Positions 44,667 through 52,746 of a stretch of 64,000 bases of DNA are shown one piece after another. The notes beneath the pieces are model-generated. The model was not told where the DNA came from. It did not search any database and saw only the letters and a program-made list of their open reading frames with translations. The DNA lies in assembly GCF_001699815.1 (NCBI RefSeq), contig NZ_MCGB01000074.1:34790-98789 (forward strand). The letters run 5' to 3'. Both the position numbers and the translations under genes were made by a program. The DNA is from Ralstonia pickettii. Its GTDB lineage: Bacteria > Pseudomonadota > Gammaproteobacteria > Burkholderiales > Burkholderiaceae. The first letter of the stretch is position 1; each line of letters opens with the position of its first letter.

Positions 44667-45149
44667 TCAACTGCCTGACAGGCTGGCCTCAGAAGCCCTG
44701 ACGATGAGCGGGCGGATGTCCCCCCACGCGGGATCCGCATCCAGCCGGGCGCTCCAGGCATCCACAAGGCGGGCCAAGGCGGCGCGCAGGTCGCACGCGC
44801 TGTCGGCATCGATTAAGCGGACTAGGCCAACGCCGTCCAGGCCCGGATTGCGCCTGACCAGCCACGCAAGCGTCTGGATGTGTTCGATGAAGCGATCGTC
44901 AGTCCGGTGCAAATGGCTGAAACAGGACAGGCCCACGTGGCGGTCCGGCGGGGCACCGGAGATCGTCTGCGACACCAGCATGAAATCGTCGAGGCTGGAA
45001 GCGTCACGCGAAGGCGGACGAAAACCCGGCACGGCGCCCAGCACAAGTAAGGCGCCGCAGCCCAGAACAAAATCGCGGCGCCGGAAATGGGCAGGCTTGC
45101 TGCGCTGGGCGGGCTTGGTGGGGCGGGGAGATGACGACGGCAGAGACAC
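44667..45149 (-). CDS. Probable twin-arginine exported dehydrogenase small subunit (sorbitol dehydrogenase subunit-like)
   Basis: About 160 residues from a GTG at 45149 with AAGG six bases upstream. The N-terminus has a Tat-type signal (HFRRRDFVLGCGALLVLGAVPGF). A helical domain follows: SSLDDFMLVSQTISG, FIEHIQTLAWLVRRNPGLD, LRAALARLVDAWSARLDADP. It resembles the small subunit of membrane-bound FAD-dependent sugar/alcohol dehydrogenases, which carries no cofactor. No large subunit or cytochrome subunit lies nearby, so the assignment is tentative and it could be an orphan. A longer frame continues upstream but reads unlike protein. Confidence 0.5.
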   Translation of the reverse strand: MSLPSSSPRPTKPAQRSKPAHFRRRDFVLGCGALLVLGAVPGFRPPSRDASSLDDFMLVSQTISGAPPDRHVGLSCFSHLHRTDDRFIEHIQTLAWLVRRNPGLDGVGLVRLIDADSACDLRAALARLVDAWSARLDADPAWGDIRPLIVRASEASLSGS

Positions 45150-45427
45150 GGCGGGCCTTGAACAAAATCGGCTCGCATTTTCAAGGCTCAGGCGCCCCCA
45201 TCCAATCAGATGGGTCCGAAACGCAGTCACGACGCATCGTCCGGCGGGCACCTTTCTTGCGCAGCGCAACATGCGCCACATGGCGGATCCGGCGACGCAG
45301 AGGCTTTCGCCCGGGGCCACAAAAAATTCGACGGAACATGTCAACGCGCCTGTAACGGCCTGCGTTATTGCAGATGACTCATTAAGCGGGTCGTTGGTTA
45401 ACTCACTGATCTATAAAAGGATTCACC

Positions 45428-45640
45428 ATGAAGAAGCTGATCGCTGCCCTGATCGCCGGCCTGTTCGCCACCGGTGTGTTCGCTCAAGCCTCCGCTCCGG
45501 CTGCTGACGCAGCTGCTGCTCCGGCTGCTGCCGAAAAGGCTGCTCCGAAGGCCAAGAAGGCCAAGAAGCACCACCACAAGAAGGCTGCCAAGAAGGCTGC
45601 TGACGCTTCGGCTCCGGCTGCTGACGCCGCCAAGCAATAA
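45428..45640 (+). CDS. Small Ala/Lys/His-rich secreted protein
   Basis: A 70-residue protein with a signal peptide (MKKLIAALIAGLFATGVFAQ) and a mature part of Ala, Pro, Lys and His only, with repeats APAADAAAAPAAA and KAKKAKKHHHKKAAKKA. It is strongly basic and low-complexity, similar in style to acid-shock or histone-H1-like tails. It could bind polyanions or metals in the periplasm; the function is unknown. AAAAGG precedes the ATG and an intrinsic terminator follows. Codon usage is uniform (mainly GCT, AAG), suggesting high expression. Confidence 0.75.
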   Translation: MKKLIAALIAGLFATGVFAQASAPAADAAAAPAAAEKAAPKAKKAKKHHHKKAAKKAADASAPAADAAKQ

Positions 45641-45681
45641 GCTTGTGTTTCTGCCGGGCCCACGCGGCTCGGCCGATACAG

Positions 45682-45715
45682 AAAAAGCAGGTGCTTATGC
45701 ATCTGCTTTTTTTTT
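45682..45715 (+). terminator. Terminator after the small basic protein gene
   Basis: AAAAAGCAG (45682-45690) pairs with CTGCTTTTT (45703-45711), with a 12-base loop and a run of nine or more T residues. Confidence 0.88.
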
Positions 45716-45827
45716 CGCCCTCGCCTGCTGAACGGAAATCCCGGGCGCGCGTGCTGGGCTGTCAAAATAGCGCCATCAAGCTTGAGTACCTTGCCCGTTC
45801 CTCACAACAAAAAAAAGGGATGGCGCA

Positions 45828-47342
45828 ATGGAATTCCGATCGATGTTCGCTCCGGTGCGACGAAAACGCACCGTGTTCACGATGCTCTCTCTTGCCGCGC
45901 TGGCCGCTGCCGCCATAATTGCCGGCTGCGGTGGCTCGTCGTCTGATTCGACGCCGGTGTCGACGGCCACGCCCTCGGATGCGGCCACGGCTGACGCCAA
46001 CATCCAGGCCGCATGGGTGGAAATCGGCGACAGCAACCAGGCTGTCGTGCGCGCGGTCACCAGCTATACGAACAGCGCCTCGCCCGTCGACAGCTCGGTC
46101 TGCCCGCTGCTGACGGTGGACGGCACCGCCACGCGCATGACGCTGCGTGTGGCGGCCGGCACGCCGGCTCAGCGCACCACGGCCAGTGCCGCCAGCGATT
46201 CGAAAGCTTCGTCCTTCCCTGTAAACGCGTGCGAAGCCACCGTGGCATCCACGGCAAAGGCCGCGTCGATCGGCTCGCGCGTGTTGCCGCTGCCCAAGGC
46301 CAACCCGCAGCGCGTGGTGATCCTGGCGGACACCGGCTGCCGCATGAAAAAGTCGAGCAACACGTTCCAGTCGTGTAACGACCCGCTGTCGTGGCCGTTT
46401 GCGAGCGCTGCCGCCACGGCGGCCAAGATGAACCCGGACCTCGTGCTGCACGTGGGCGACTATCACTACCGAGAAAACGCCTGCCCGCCTGACGTGGCCG
46501 GCTGCCAGGGCAGCCCCTGGGGCTACGGCTGGGATACGTGGCAGGCCGACCTGTTCCAGCCCGCCGCCCCGCTGATGGCCGCAGCGCCGTGGGTGCTTGT
46601 GCGCGGCAACCACGAGGAATGTGCACGCGCCGGCCAGGGCTGGTACCGCTTCCTGGATCCGCACCCGTACTCGGCCGACCGCTCGTGCGACAACCCGGCC
46701 AACGACACGGCAGCCAATGCGTCGGACCCATACGCCGTGGCGCTCGGCAGCGACACGCAGGTCATCGTGTTCGATTCAGCCAAGGCCGGCACGACGGCAT
46801 TGGCGACGACCGACCCGTGGTTCCAGACCTACCAGAAGCAGTTCAGCGCGGTGGGCACGCTGGCCGCCAAGCCGGGCGTGATGTCGATCTTCACCAATCA
46901 CCACCCGATTCTGGGCTTCGTGCCCATCGCGGGCAGCACGCCACTGGGCGGCAATGCCGCGCTGCTGTCGGTCATGAACAGCCTGAACGCCACGGCGTAT
47001 TACCCCCCGGGCGTGCAGGTCGCGCTGCACGGCCATGTGCATGACTTCCAGGCCATCAACTTCACCAGCAACCACCCCGCGACCATCGTTGCCGGCAACG
47101 CCGGCGATTCGCTCGACGTGGCCCTGCCCGATCCGTTCCCGGCCATCAGCCCGGCTTCGGGTGTGACCGTTGGCAGCATCTCGCACAACAACTCGTTCGG
47201 CTTCATGGTGATGGACCGCCAGGCCGCGCCCGCCAAGGGCTGGCTGTTCAAGGCCTACACCGTGGCCGGCAAGCTGCTGACGACGTGCACGCAAAACGGC
47301 ACGAGCCTGGTGTGCGACAAGACCGGCTTCGTTGCACCTTGA
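45828..47342 (+). CDS. Lipoprotein calcineurin-like metallophosphoesterase
   Basis: A 504-residue exported lipoprotein. After a basic start, SLAALAAAAIIAGCGGSSSD holds the lipobox IAGC. The metallophosphoesterase core shows VVILADTGCR, LHVGDYHYRE, WVLVRGNHEE, FTNHHPILGF and VALHGHVHDF, i.e. the metal-binding Asp, Asn and His residues of a two-metal phosphatase. The substrate is unknown. An N-terminal domain of about 130 residues precedes the catalytic part. Its stop codon overlaps the start of the cytochrome c peroxidase gene (TTGA), so both are made together. Confidence 0.87.
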   Translation: MEFRSMFAPVRRKRTVFTMLSLAALAAAAIIAGCGGSSSDSTPVSTATPSDAATADANIQAAWVEIGDSNQAVVRAVTSYTNSASPVDSSVCPLLTVDGTATRMTLRVAAGTPAQRTTASAASDSKASSFPVNACEATVASTAKAASIGSRVLPLPKANPQRVVILADTGCRMKKSSNTFQSCNDPLSWPFASAAATAAKMNPDLVLHVGDYHYRENACPPDVAGCQGSPWGYGWDTWQADLFQPAAPLMAAAPWVLVRGNHEECARAGQGWYRFLDPHPYSADRSCDNPANDTAANASDPYAVALGSDTQVIVFDSAKAGTTALATTDPWFQTYQKQFSAVGTLAAKPGVMSIFTNHHPILGFVPIAGSTPLGGNAALLSVMNSLNATAYYPPGVQVALHGHVHDFQAINFTSNHPATIVAGNAGDSLDVALPDPFPAISPASGVTVGSISHNNSFGFMVMDRQAAPAKGWLFKAYTVAGKLLTTCTQNGTSLVCDKTGFVAP

Positions 47343-48679
47343 AGCGCCTGAGCACCACGCTGCTCGTTGCCGCCGCACTCTTCTCGGGTGCGGCAGCGGC
47401 CGAATCGATCGGCATGACGCCCAGGCTGGACGCCGTGCCGCCGCCCGCCGAGTCGACCGCGTTCAAGCCGGACCCGAACCTCGTCGCGCTCGGCAAGCGG
47501 GTGTTTTTCGACCCGCGCCTGTCGGAGCCGCAAGGCACCGCATGCGCGGCGTGCCATGATCCGGGCCGCGCCTTCGGGCCCACGCTGAAGGGCGAGGCGC
47601 TGCGCATCGGTGTGCCGGCCGGCAGCCGCCCAGGGCATGTTGCGGCACGCAATGCGCCGTCGCTGCTGTACCTGCGCTACATCCCGCATCGCTATTTCTT
47701 CCAGGATGACGACGCGAGCTTCCCGTCGCCGTTCGGTGGCTTCTTTGCCGATGGCCGAGCAGATTCCATCCCGGAACAGATTCGCGGCCCGCTGTTCAAC
47801 CCGGACGAAATGGGCAACCGTTCAGCGCGCGACCTGCAGCGCAAGGTGGCCGGCACCGACCTTGGCGAGGCGCTTGCAAAGCAGTTCGGCGCCAATGCGG
47901 TGCATGAGCCCGAACGCCTGGTCAGCGTGCTGGGCAAGGCGCTGGAGGCCTATTTCCAGAGCGATGAGTTGGCGCCGTTCACCTCGCGCTTCGATGATTT
48001 CCTGCGCAAGCGCACGCCGCTCTCCGCCGCCGAGATGCGCGGCCTCGCCCTGTTCCGCAATCCGGACAAAGGCAACTGCGCGTCGTGTCACCTGATGGTG
48101 GAATCGTCGTCGCGTCCAGAGCGGTCCCTGTTCACGGATTTCGGCTACGACGCCATCGCTGTGCCGCGCAACCCGCTGCTGCCCGCCAACAAGGACGCGC
48201 GCCACTTCGACGTCGGCCTGTGCCAGACCGCCCGCACGCTGAAATGGCCGGAGCCCAACCAGTGGTGCGGCTACTTCCGCACGGCCGGCCTGCGCAACGT
48301 GGCGGTGCGCCAGACGTTCATGCACAACGGCGTGTTCCGCACGCTGCGCGACACGGTGGCGTTTTATGCCACCCGCTCGACCGACCCCGCGCAGTGGTAC
48401 CCCGGCGGCAAGCGCTTCAACGATGTGCCGGCCAAGTACCAGGGCAATATCAACGTGAATGCCGTGCCGATGAACCGCCGCCCCGGCACCACGCCTGCGC
48501 TGACGGAAGACGAGATCGACGACATCGTTGCATTCCTGCGCACGCTAACCGATGCGCGGTATGTGGCGCTGATGCCCGATCCGGCAGCCGACAAGGCGCG
48601 CTCGGTGCATGCGCCAAAGGTGGCCGCGAAGACGGTCGCCCTCGAACATCAGCCTCCCGCGGGCACCAACACGCGGTAA
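47339..48679 (+). CDS. Di-haem cytochrome c peroxidase / MauG family protein
   Basis: A 446-residue periplasmic protein starting with TTG at 47339, inside the preceding stop codon. The signal peptide is KRLSTTLLVAAALFSGAAAA. Two haem-binding motifs are visible: CAACH (Cys69, Cys72, His73) and CASCH (Cys247, Cys250, His251). LGKRVFFDPRLSEPQGTACA and RTAGLRNVAVRQTFMHNGVF are family signatures. Members reduce hydrogen peroxide or modify proteins (MauG). Coupling with a phosphoesterase gene suggests a shared periplasmic role, possibly in phosphate-ester or metal metabolism, but that is only inference. Confidence 0.9.
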   Translation: MKRLSTTLLVAAALFSGAAAAESIGMTPRLDAVPPPAESTAFKPDPNLVALGKRVFFDPRLSEPQGTACAACHDPGRAFGPTLKGEALRIGVPAGSRPGHVAARNAPSLLYLRYIPHRYFFQDDDASFPSPFGGFFADGRADSIPEQIRGPLFNPDEMGNRSARDLQRKVAGTDLGEALAKQFGANAVHEPERLVSVLGKALEAYFQSDELAPFTSRFDDFLRKRTPLSAAEMRGLALFRNPDKGNCASCHLMVESSSRPERSLFTDFGYDAIAVPRNPLLPANKDARHFDVGLCQTARTLKWPEPNQWCGYFRTAGLRNVAVRQTFMHNGVFRTLRDTVAFYATRSTDPAQWYPGGKRFNDVPAKYQGNINVNAVPMNRRPGTTPALTEDEIDDIVAFLRTLTDARYVALMPDPAADKARSVHAPKVAAKTVALEHQPPAGTNTR

Positions 48680-48769
48680 CAACTTCGTCGCACAGCCCGC
48701 CGCCGTTTCATTGACGGCGGCGGGCCGAGTGCCGATCATGGAGCGTTTCTTTTCCGATCCGCTCGCGCC

Positions 48770-49231
48770 ATGACCACCCTGTCCCGCCTCTTTGCCGCTC
48801 TGTCGCTGGCCGTTGCCGCCACCGGAGCCCTCGCCCAGACACCCGCCGCGCCCACCGCCCCGAATACCGGCCTGCCCGTGGTCGACCTGACCATCGGCAT
48901 GTACAAGGTCAAGGCCGAAGTGGCGGCCACCCCGCAAACCCGCGAGACCGGCCTGATGTTCCGCAAGACCATGCCCGATACCGCAGGCATGCTCTTCGTG
49001 TTCGATGAATCCGCTGGCCACTGCTTCTGGATGAAGAACACTGACCTGCCGCTGTCCATCGCCTTCATCACCGACGACGGCACCATCTCCGACATTGCCG
49101 AGATGAAGCCGCAGACCGAAGACAATCACTGCCCCACCCGGGCTGGCAGCTACGCGCTGGAAATGAACAAGGGCTGGTTTGCACGCAAAGGCGTCAAGCC
49201 CGGCATGAAGGTGGGCGGGCTGCCGCGCTGA
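48770..49231 (+). CDS. DUF192 family exported protein
   Basis: A 153-residue periplasmic protein. A signal peptide (LSRLFAALSLAVAATGALAQ) precedes a DUF192 domain: EVAATPQTRETGLMFRKTMP, then MLFVFDESAGHCFWMKNTDLPLSIAFI and the end LEMNKGWFARKGVKPGM. The family is widespread and has no proven activity. The gene stands 90 bases after the peroxidase gene and 38 before the MBL-fold gene, all in the same direction. Confidence 0.88.
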   Translation: MTTLSRLFAALSLAVAATGALAQTPAAPTAPNTGLPVVDLTIGMYKVKAEVAATPQTRETGLMFRKTMPDTAGMLFVFDESAGHCFWMKNTDLPLSIAFITDDGTISDIAEMKPQTEDNHCPTRAGSYALEMNKGWFARKGVKPGMKVGGLPR

Positions 49232-49269
49232 AGCCCACGCACATACAACAACAGAGAGGAGACCGCCGC

Positions 49270-50235
49270 ATGCACGGTTTCGACAACAACCGTCGCCGCT
49301 GGATGCGGCAGGCCGGCGCGCTGGCCGTGGGTGCGGGCGCGGCGTCGGCAGGTCTGCCGCTTGGCGCCTTGGCCGCCGATGCACCCAAGAAGGGCACGCG
49401 GTTGATCTTGCTGGGCACGGCGGGCGGGCCGACGCCGAAGAAGAATCGCTCGGCGCCGGCACAGGTGATCGTCATCAACGGCGTGTCGTACGTGGTCGAT
49501 TGCGGCAACGGTGTCGCACGCCAGTATGTGACGGCGGGCCTCAAGCTCAAGGACATCCGCCACGTCTTCATCACGCATCAGCACTCCGATCACAACGCCG
49601 ATTACGGCACGCTGATGCTGCTCGCCTGGGCCACCGACCTGACCGGCCCCGTCGACGCCTGGGGCCCGCCCCCGCTGGCCGCAATGACGACCAAGTTCCT
49701 TGAGCTGTACGACTACGACATCCGCACCCGCATTGCCGATGAAGGCCGCCCGCCGCTGGCGCCGATGCTTCATCCGCACGAGCTGACCGAGGGCGGCCTC
49801 GTCATGCAGGATGCCAACGTGAAGGTGACGAGCGCGCTGGTCAAGCACCCACCGGTCTCGCCGGCATTCGCGTTTCGCTTCGATTCGGCAGACCGCTCCA
49901 TCGTCATCTCCGGCGATACGGCGCCGAGCGAAAACCTCGTGCGCCTGGCATACGGCGCCGATGTGCTTGTGCACGAGGTGATGCACCTGCCGTCGCTCGA
50001 CAAGCTGCTGTCCACCGAGCCCAACGCCAAGACGCTGCGCGAGCATCTGCTGGCGAGCCACACCTCCACCGAAGAGGTCGGCCGCATTGCCACCGAGGCC
50101 AAGGTGAAGACACTGGTGCTGTCGCACTTCGTGCCCGGCGGCTATCCGTATCTGGAAGATTCAGTCTGGCTGGATGCCGTGCGCCCGCACTTCAAGGGCG
50201 AGATCATCGTCGGGCGCGATCTGCAGGAAATTTAA
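49270..50235 (+). CDS. Tat-exported metallo-beta-lactamase-fold hydrolase
   Basis: A 321-residue enzyme. NNRRRWMRQAGALAVGAGAA is a twin-arginine-like signal followed by a hydrophobic stretch, so it probably folds before export. The metal site is THQHSDHNADYG (HxHxDH), with further ligands in VKHPP, ISGDTAPSEN and LSHFVPGG. The layout resembles RNase Z/arylsulfatase-type MBL proteins acting on phosphate or sulfate esters outside the cytoplasm; the substrate is unknown. AGAGAGGAGA precedes the ATG. Its end overlaps the convergent MliC-like gene by four bases. Confidence 0.87.
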   Translation: MHGFDNNRRRWMRQAGALAVGAGAASAGLPLGALAADAPKKGTRLILLGTAGGPTPKKNRSAPAQVIVINGVSYVVDCGNGVARQYVTAGLKLKDIRHVFITHQHSDHNADYGTLMLLAWATDLTGPVDAWGPPPLAAMTTKFLELYDYDIRTRIADEGRPPLAPMLHPHELTEGGLVMQDANVKVTSALVKHPPVSPAFAFRFDSADRSIVISGDTAPSENLVRLAYGADVLVHEVMHLPSLDKLLSTEPNAKTLREHLLASHTSTEEVGRIATEAKVKTLVLSHFVPGGYPYLEDSVWLDAVRPHFKGEIIVGRDLQEI

Positions 50236-50699
50236 GGACGGCCGCTGCTCGCTTCGCTGCAATCGCGGTAAAGCTGGTTGCGGCTGCCGGACAGGGTCTC
50301 GTCGGCGAGGAAACCGGTGGGGCCCTTCGTCCACCAGACATACTGGCCCGACGCATAGCGCGCACCCGACGCGGCCATCACGTTGGCAAACACGAGCGTC
50401 TTGCCGTTGAGGGTCATGGCGGCCAGCGGCGTATCCCCCACGGTCATGTATTTCACAAGCAGCGTCTTGCCGCCTTCGCACGTGTAGCGCACGTCGTGCG
50501 GGTCCTTGATCGGCAACGCGGAATAGGCGCGCGCCTGATCGATCGCCTTGTTGAGCCCCGCCTTGGCAAAGTCGAGCGCGGTATTCAGATCGTCGGACGA
50601 CATGCCGGGCACCGGCGATTGCTGGGCGGTGGCGACGCCGCTGAAGACGCCGGCGCCCAGCGCCAGCCCGAACATCACTGCAGTTGCGAAACGACGCAT
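50232..50699 (-). CDS. MliC-like lysozyme inhibitor family protein
   Basis: A 155-residue exported protein. A signal peptide (FATAVMFGLALGAGVFSGVATAQ) is followed by a helical linker and a C-terminal MliC-like beta-barrel: VRYTCEGGKTLLVKYM, LAAMTLNGKTLVFANVMAAS, GARYASGQYVWWTKGPTGFL and LYRDCSEA. The two Cys likely form the conserved disulfide. MliC proteins inhibit c-type lysozyme and protect the wall. There is no lipobox, so this one is probably soluble. A convergent four-base overlap with the MBL gene means neither has its own terminator between them. Confidence 0.75.
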   Translation of the reverse strand: MRRFATAVMFGLALGAGVFSGVATAQQSPVPGMSSDDLNTALDFAKAGLNKAIDQARAYSALPIKDPHDVRYTCEGGKTLLVKYMTVGDTPLAAMTLNGKTLVFANVMAASGARYASGQYVWWTKGPTGFLADETLSGSRNQLYRDCSEASSGRP

Positions 50700-50734
50700 G
50701 GATCCGTCTCCTGAGAATGGTCAGCGCAAGTCGG

Positions 50735-51700
50735 TTAGTCCGCCGCGTCGCTGTCAGGTTCGGTGGGCTTGAGCACGAATGCTGTCGGCTCGACGCGCTG
50801 CGGGAGTTCATCGGACAGCGCACGCGCGGCCTCGGCAAAGCACTGCACCAGGCTATCGGCCAACGATGACGGCGCGTGATGCTCGGCACGCATGGCACGC
50901 ACATCAAACGTCTGCGCCGGCTCCAGCGCGAACAGCGCGATGCGCTCCATGCTGCCGGTGGCGGCTGTGAACTGATCGAGCATCGTCACGCCGAGCGACT
51001 CCTCTACCAGCGAACGCGCCAACGAATATGTCTGCACTTCCAACGTCGACTGCGGCGCCAGCCCGCCGCGCGCCAATGTCTGCCCGACCAGCGAGCCAAG
51101 CGAGATCTGGTCTTCCAATCCGATGAAAGGCTTCTCGGCAACGAGCTTGTGCAGCGCGCGCCCATCGGTCTTGCCGCTCACCCAGGCGCGCGGCGCGGCC
51201 AGCAGGATGCGCCCCTGCGCCACCGGCTTGGTGCTGATGGCCGGATGCACGGGCGGCGCAAAGGCGAAACCGACGTCGATGTCCTGCGAGAGTAAGCCCT
51301 GCACGATCTCGGCGGTGTGGTGCGTGAACACACGCACCAGCGTATCGGGATGCCGCTGCGAGAAACGCCGCACGGCGGGCGCGAGAATGCTCGGCGCCAG
51401 GCTGGGCGTAGCCGCCACGCGCAAGCGCCCCGCCCCCTTGTGGCGCAAGTTGGCCGACACGCGCCGCACGCGCTCGACCTCCTGGTACAGCCGCTCGACT
51501 TCGCTGAACAGTTCGAACGCCTCGGCGGTGGGCTGCAGGCGGCCCTTGGTGCGGTCGAACAGGCGGAAACCGAGTTGCAGCTCGGTGTGCTGCAGCACGC
51601 GCGTCACCACGGGTTGCGACACGTTCAGCATGCGCGCCGCCTCGCTGACGGTCCCGACCAGCATCACGGCGCGGAAGACTTCGATCTGGCGCAAACGCAT
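50735..51700 (-). CDS. LysR family transcriptional regulator (1)
   Basis: A 321-residue regulator. The N-terminal winged helix-turn-helix is QIEVFRAVMLVGTVSEAARM then LNVSQPVVTRVLQHTELQLGFRLF. The effector-binding domain follows from about residue 90 (GRLRVAATPSLAPSILAPAV). The effector is unknown. The neighbouring regulator gene lies 64 bases upstream on the same strand. The downstream 35-base gap to the MliC-like gene suggests they may share a transcript. It has no divergent target gene, unusual for LysR. Confidence 0.9.
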   Translation of the reverse strand: MRLRQIEVFRAVMLVGTVSEAARMLNVSQPVVTRVLQHTELQLGFRLFDRTKGRLQPTAEAFELFSEVERLYQEVERVRRVSANLRHKGAGRLRVAATPSLAPSILAPAVRRFSQRHPDTLVRVFTHHTAEIVQGLLSQDIDVGFAFAPPVHPAISTKPVAQGRILLAAPRAWVSGKTDGRALHKLVAEKPFIGLEDQISLGSLVGQTLARGGLAPQSTLEVQTYSLARSLVEESLGVTMLDQFTAATGSMERIALFALEPAQTFDVRAMRAEHHAPSSLADSLVQCFAEAARALSDELPQRVEPTAFVLKPTEPDSDAAD

Positions 51701-51764
51701 AGCCGCCGGTCCTCACAATCCGAATAGGGAAGCGCCGATTGTGACATCCGGCGCCGGTCTTCGG

Positions 51765-52682
51765 CTAGGCGGGTGCAGGTGTGGCGGAAGCGCCCTCCGC
51801 TTCCAGCGCATCCAGAAACACGCGGACCTTGCGCGGCACCAGCTTGCGGGCAGGCATCAACGCGTAGACGCGCAGCGCGGTCAACTCGAAATCGGGCAGC
51901 ACGCGCACAAGCCGGCCGGCCGCGACTTCCGTATCGCCCACAGAGCGCGCCATGCGGGCCACGCCCAGGCCCCGCACGGCGGCGCGGGCGCGCATTTCGG
52001 CATTCAACGTCTGCAGGCGTGGCTGGATGGGGACTTCGATTGGTTCGACGGCGGGCTCGCCAACGGGGCGGAAGGCCCAACTCGCGTCGTCAGGCCCGGA
52101 GAGGCAGGGCCAGCCGGCCAGGTCGGCGGGCGTCTTGAGCGGCGGGCGTTCCGCCAGCAAGGCCGGCGATGCATACAAGCCGCGCGGGATGAGCACCACG
52201 CGGCGCGCCACGAGCGACGAATCCGGCAACACCTGGTCAACCATGACGAAGACGATGTCGAAGCCGCTGGCTAGCAGGTCTGGCTGTTCCCATGAGATGT
52301 GCACCTGGATTTGCAGATGCGGGTATTTCTCCAGCGTGCGGCACACGGGTTCGGTCAGGTGCTGCGCACCGACTTCGTACGGCGCAGCGATGCGCAGCGT
52401 GCCGGCCACGGTTTCGCTGGCCGCGGTGGTGTCGGCGTGCACTTCGCGCAGGCGCTCGAACAGCGGCGCGATGTCGTCGTAGAAGTGCGAGCCCGCTTCG
52501 GTCAGCCGCAACTGTCGCGTGGTGCGCGTCATGAGCCGCACGCCCAGCCCGGCTTCCAGCCGTGAAACGGCGGCGCTGGCGGTCGATTTGGGGATGCCCA
52601 GCGCCTCGGCGGCGGCGGTAAAGCTGCCGGCCTCCACCACGCGGCAGAAGGTTTCCCAATCGTTCCACTCCATTGTTCGCAT
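51765..52682 (-). CDS. LysR family transcriptional regulator (2), divergent to the MFS gene
   Basis: A 305-residue LysR protein of the AaeR/DmlR-like subgroup. The winged helix is DWETFCRVVEAGSFTAAAEA then LGIPKSTASAAVSRLEAGLG. The effector domain contains GTLRIAAPYEVGAQHLTEPV. It is divergent from the MFS transporter at 52747 with 64 bases between start codons, the usual arrangement for a LysR regulator controlling its neighbour. The inducer is unknown. Confidence 0.92.
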   Translation of the reverse strand: MRTMEWNDWETFCRVVEAGSFTAAAEALGIPKSTASAAVSRLEAGLGVRLMTRTTRQLRLTEAGSHFYDDIAPLFERLREVHADTTAASETVAGTLRIAAPYEVGAQHLTEPVCRTLEKYPHLQIQVHISWEQPDLLASGFDIVFVMVDQVLPDSSLVARRVVLIPRGLYASPALLAERPPLKTPADLAGWPCLSGPDDASWAFRPVGEPAVEPIEVPIQPRLQTLNAEMRARAAVRGLGVARMARSVGDTEVAAGRLVRVLPDFELTALRVYALMPARKLVPRKVRVFLDALEAEGASATPAPA

Positions 52683-52746
52683 GACTGGACAGTGTTCCTA
52701 GAGTTGGCCGTTTATCCGGCTGGCGGGCAAGTTTAAGCTCGGGCAC

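Noticed and set aside
45385..45425. TATAAA before the small basic protein gene as a -10 element
   Set aside because: Transcription would start within the ribosome-binding site, and no -35 box fits.
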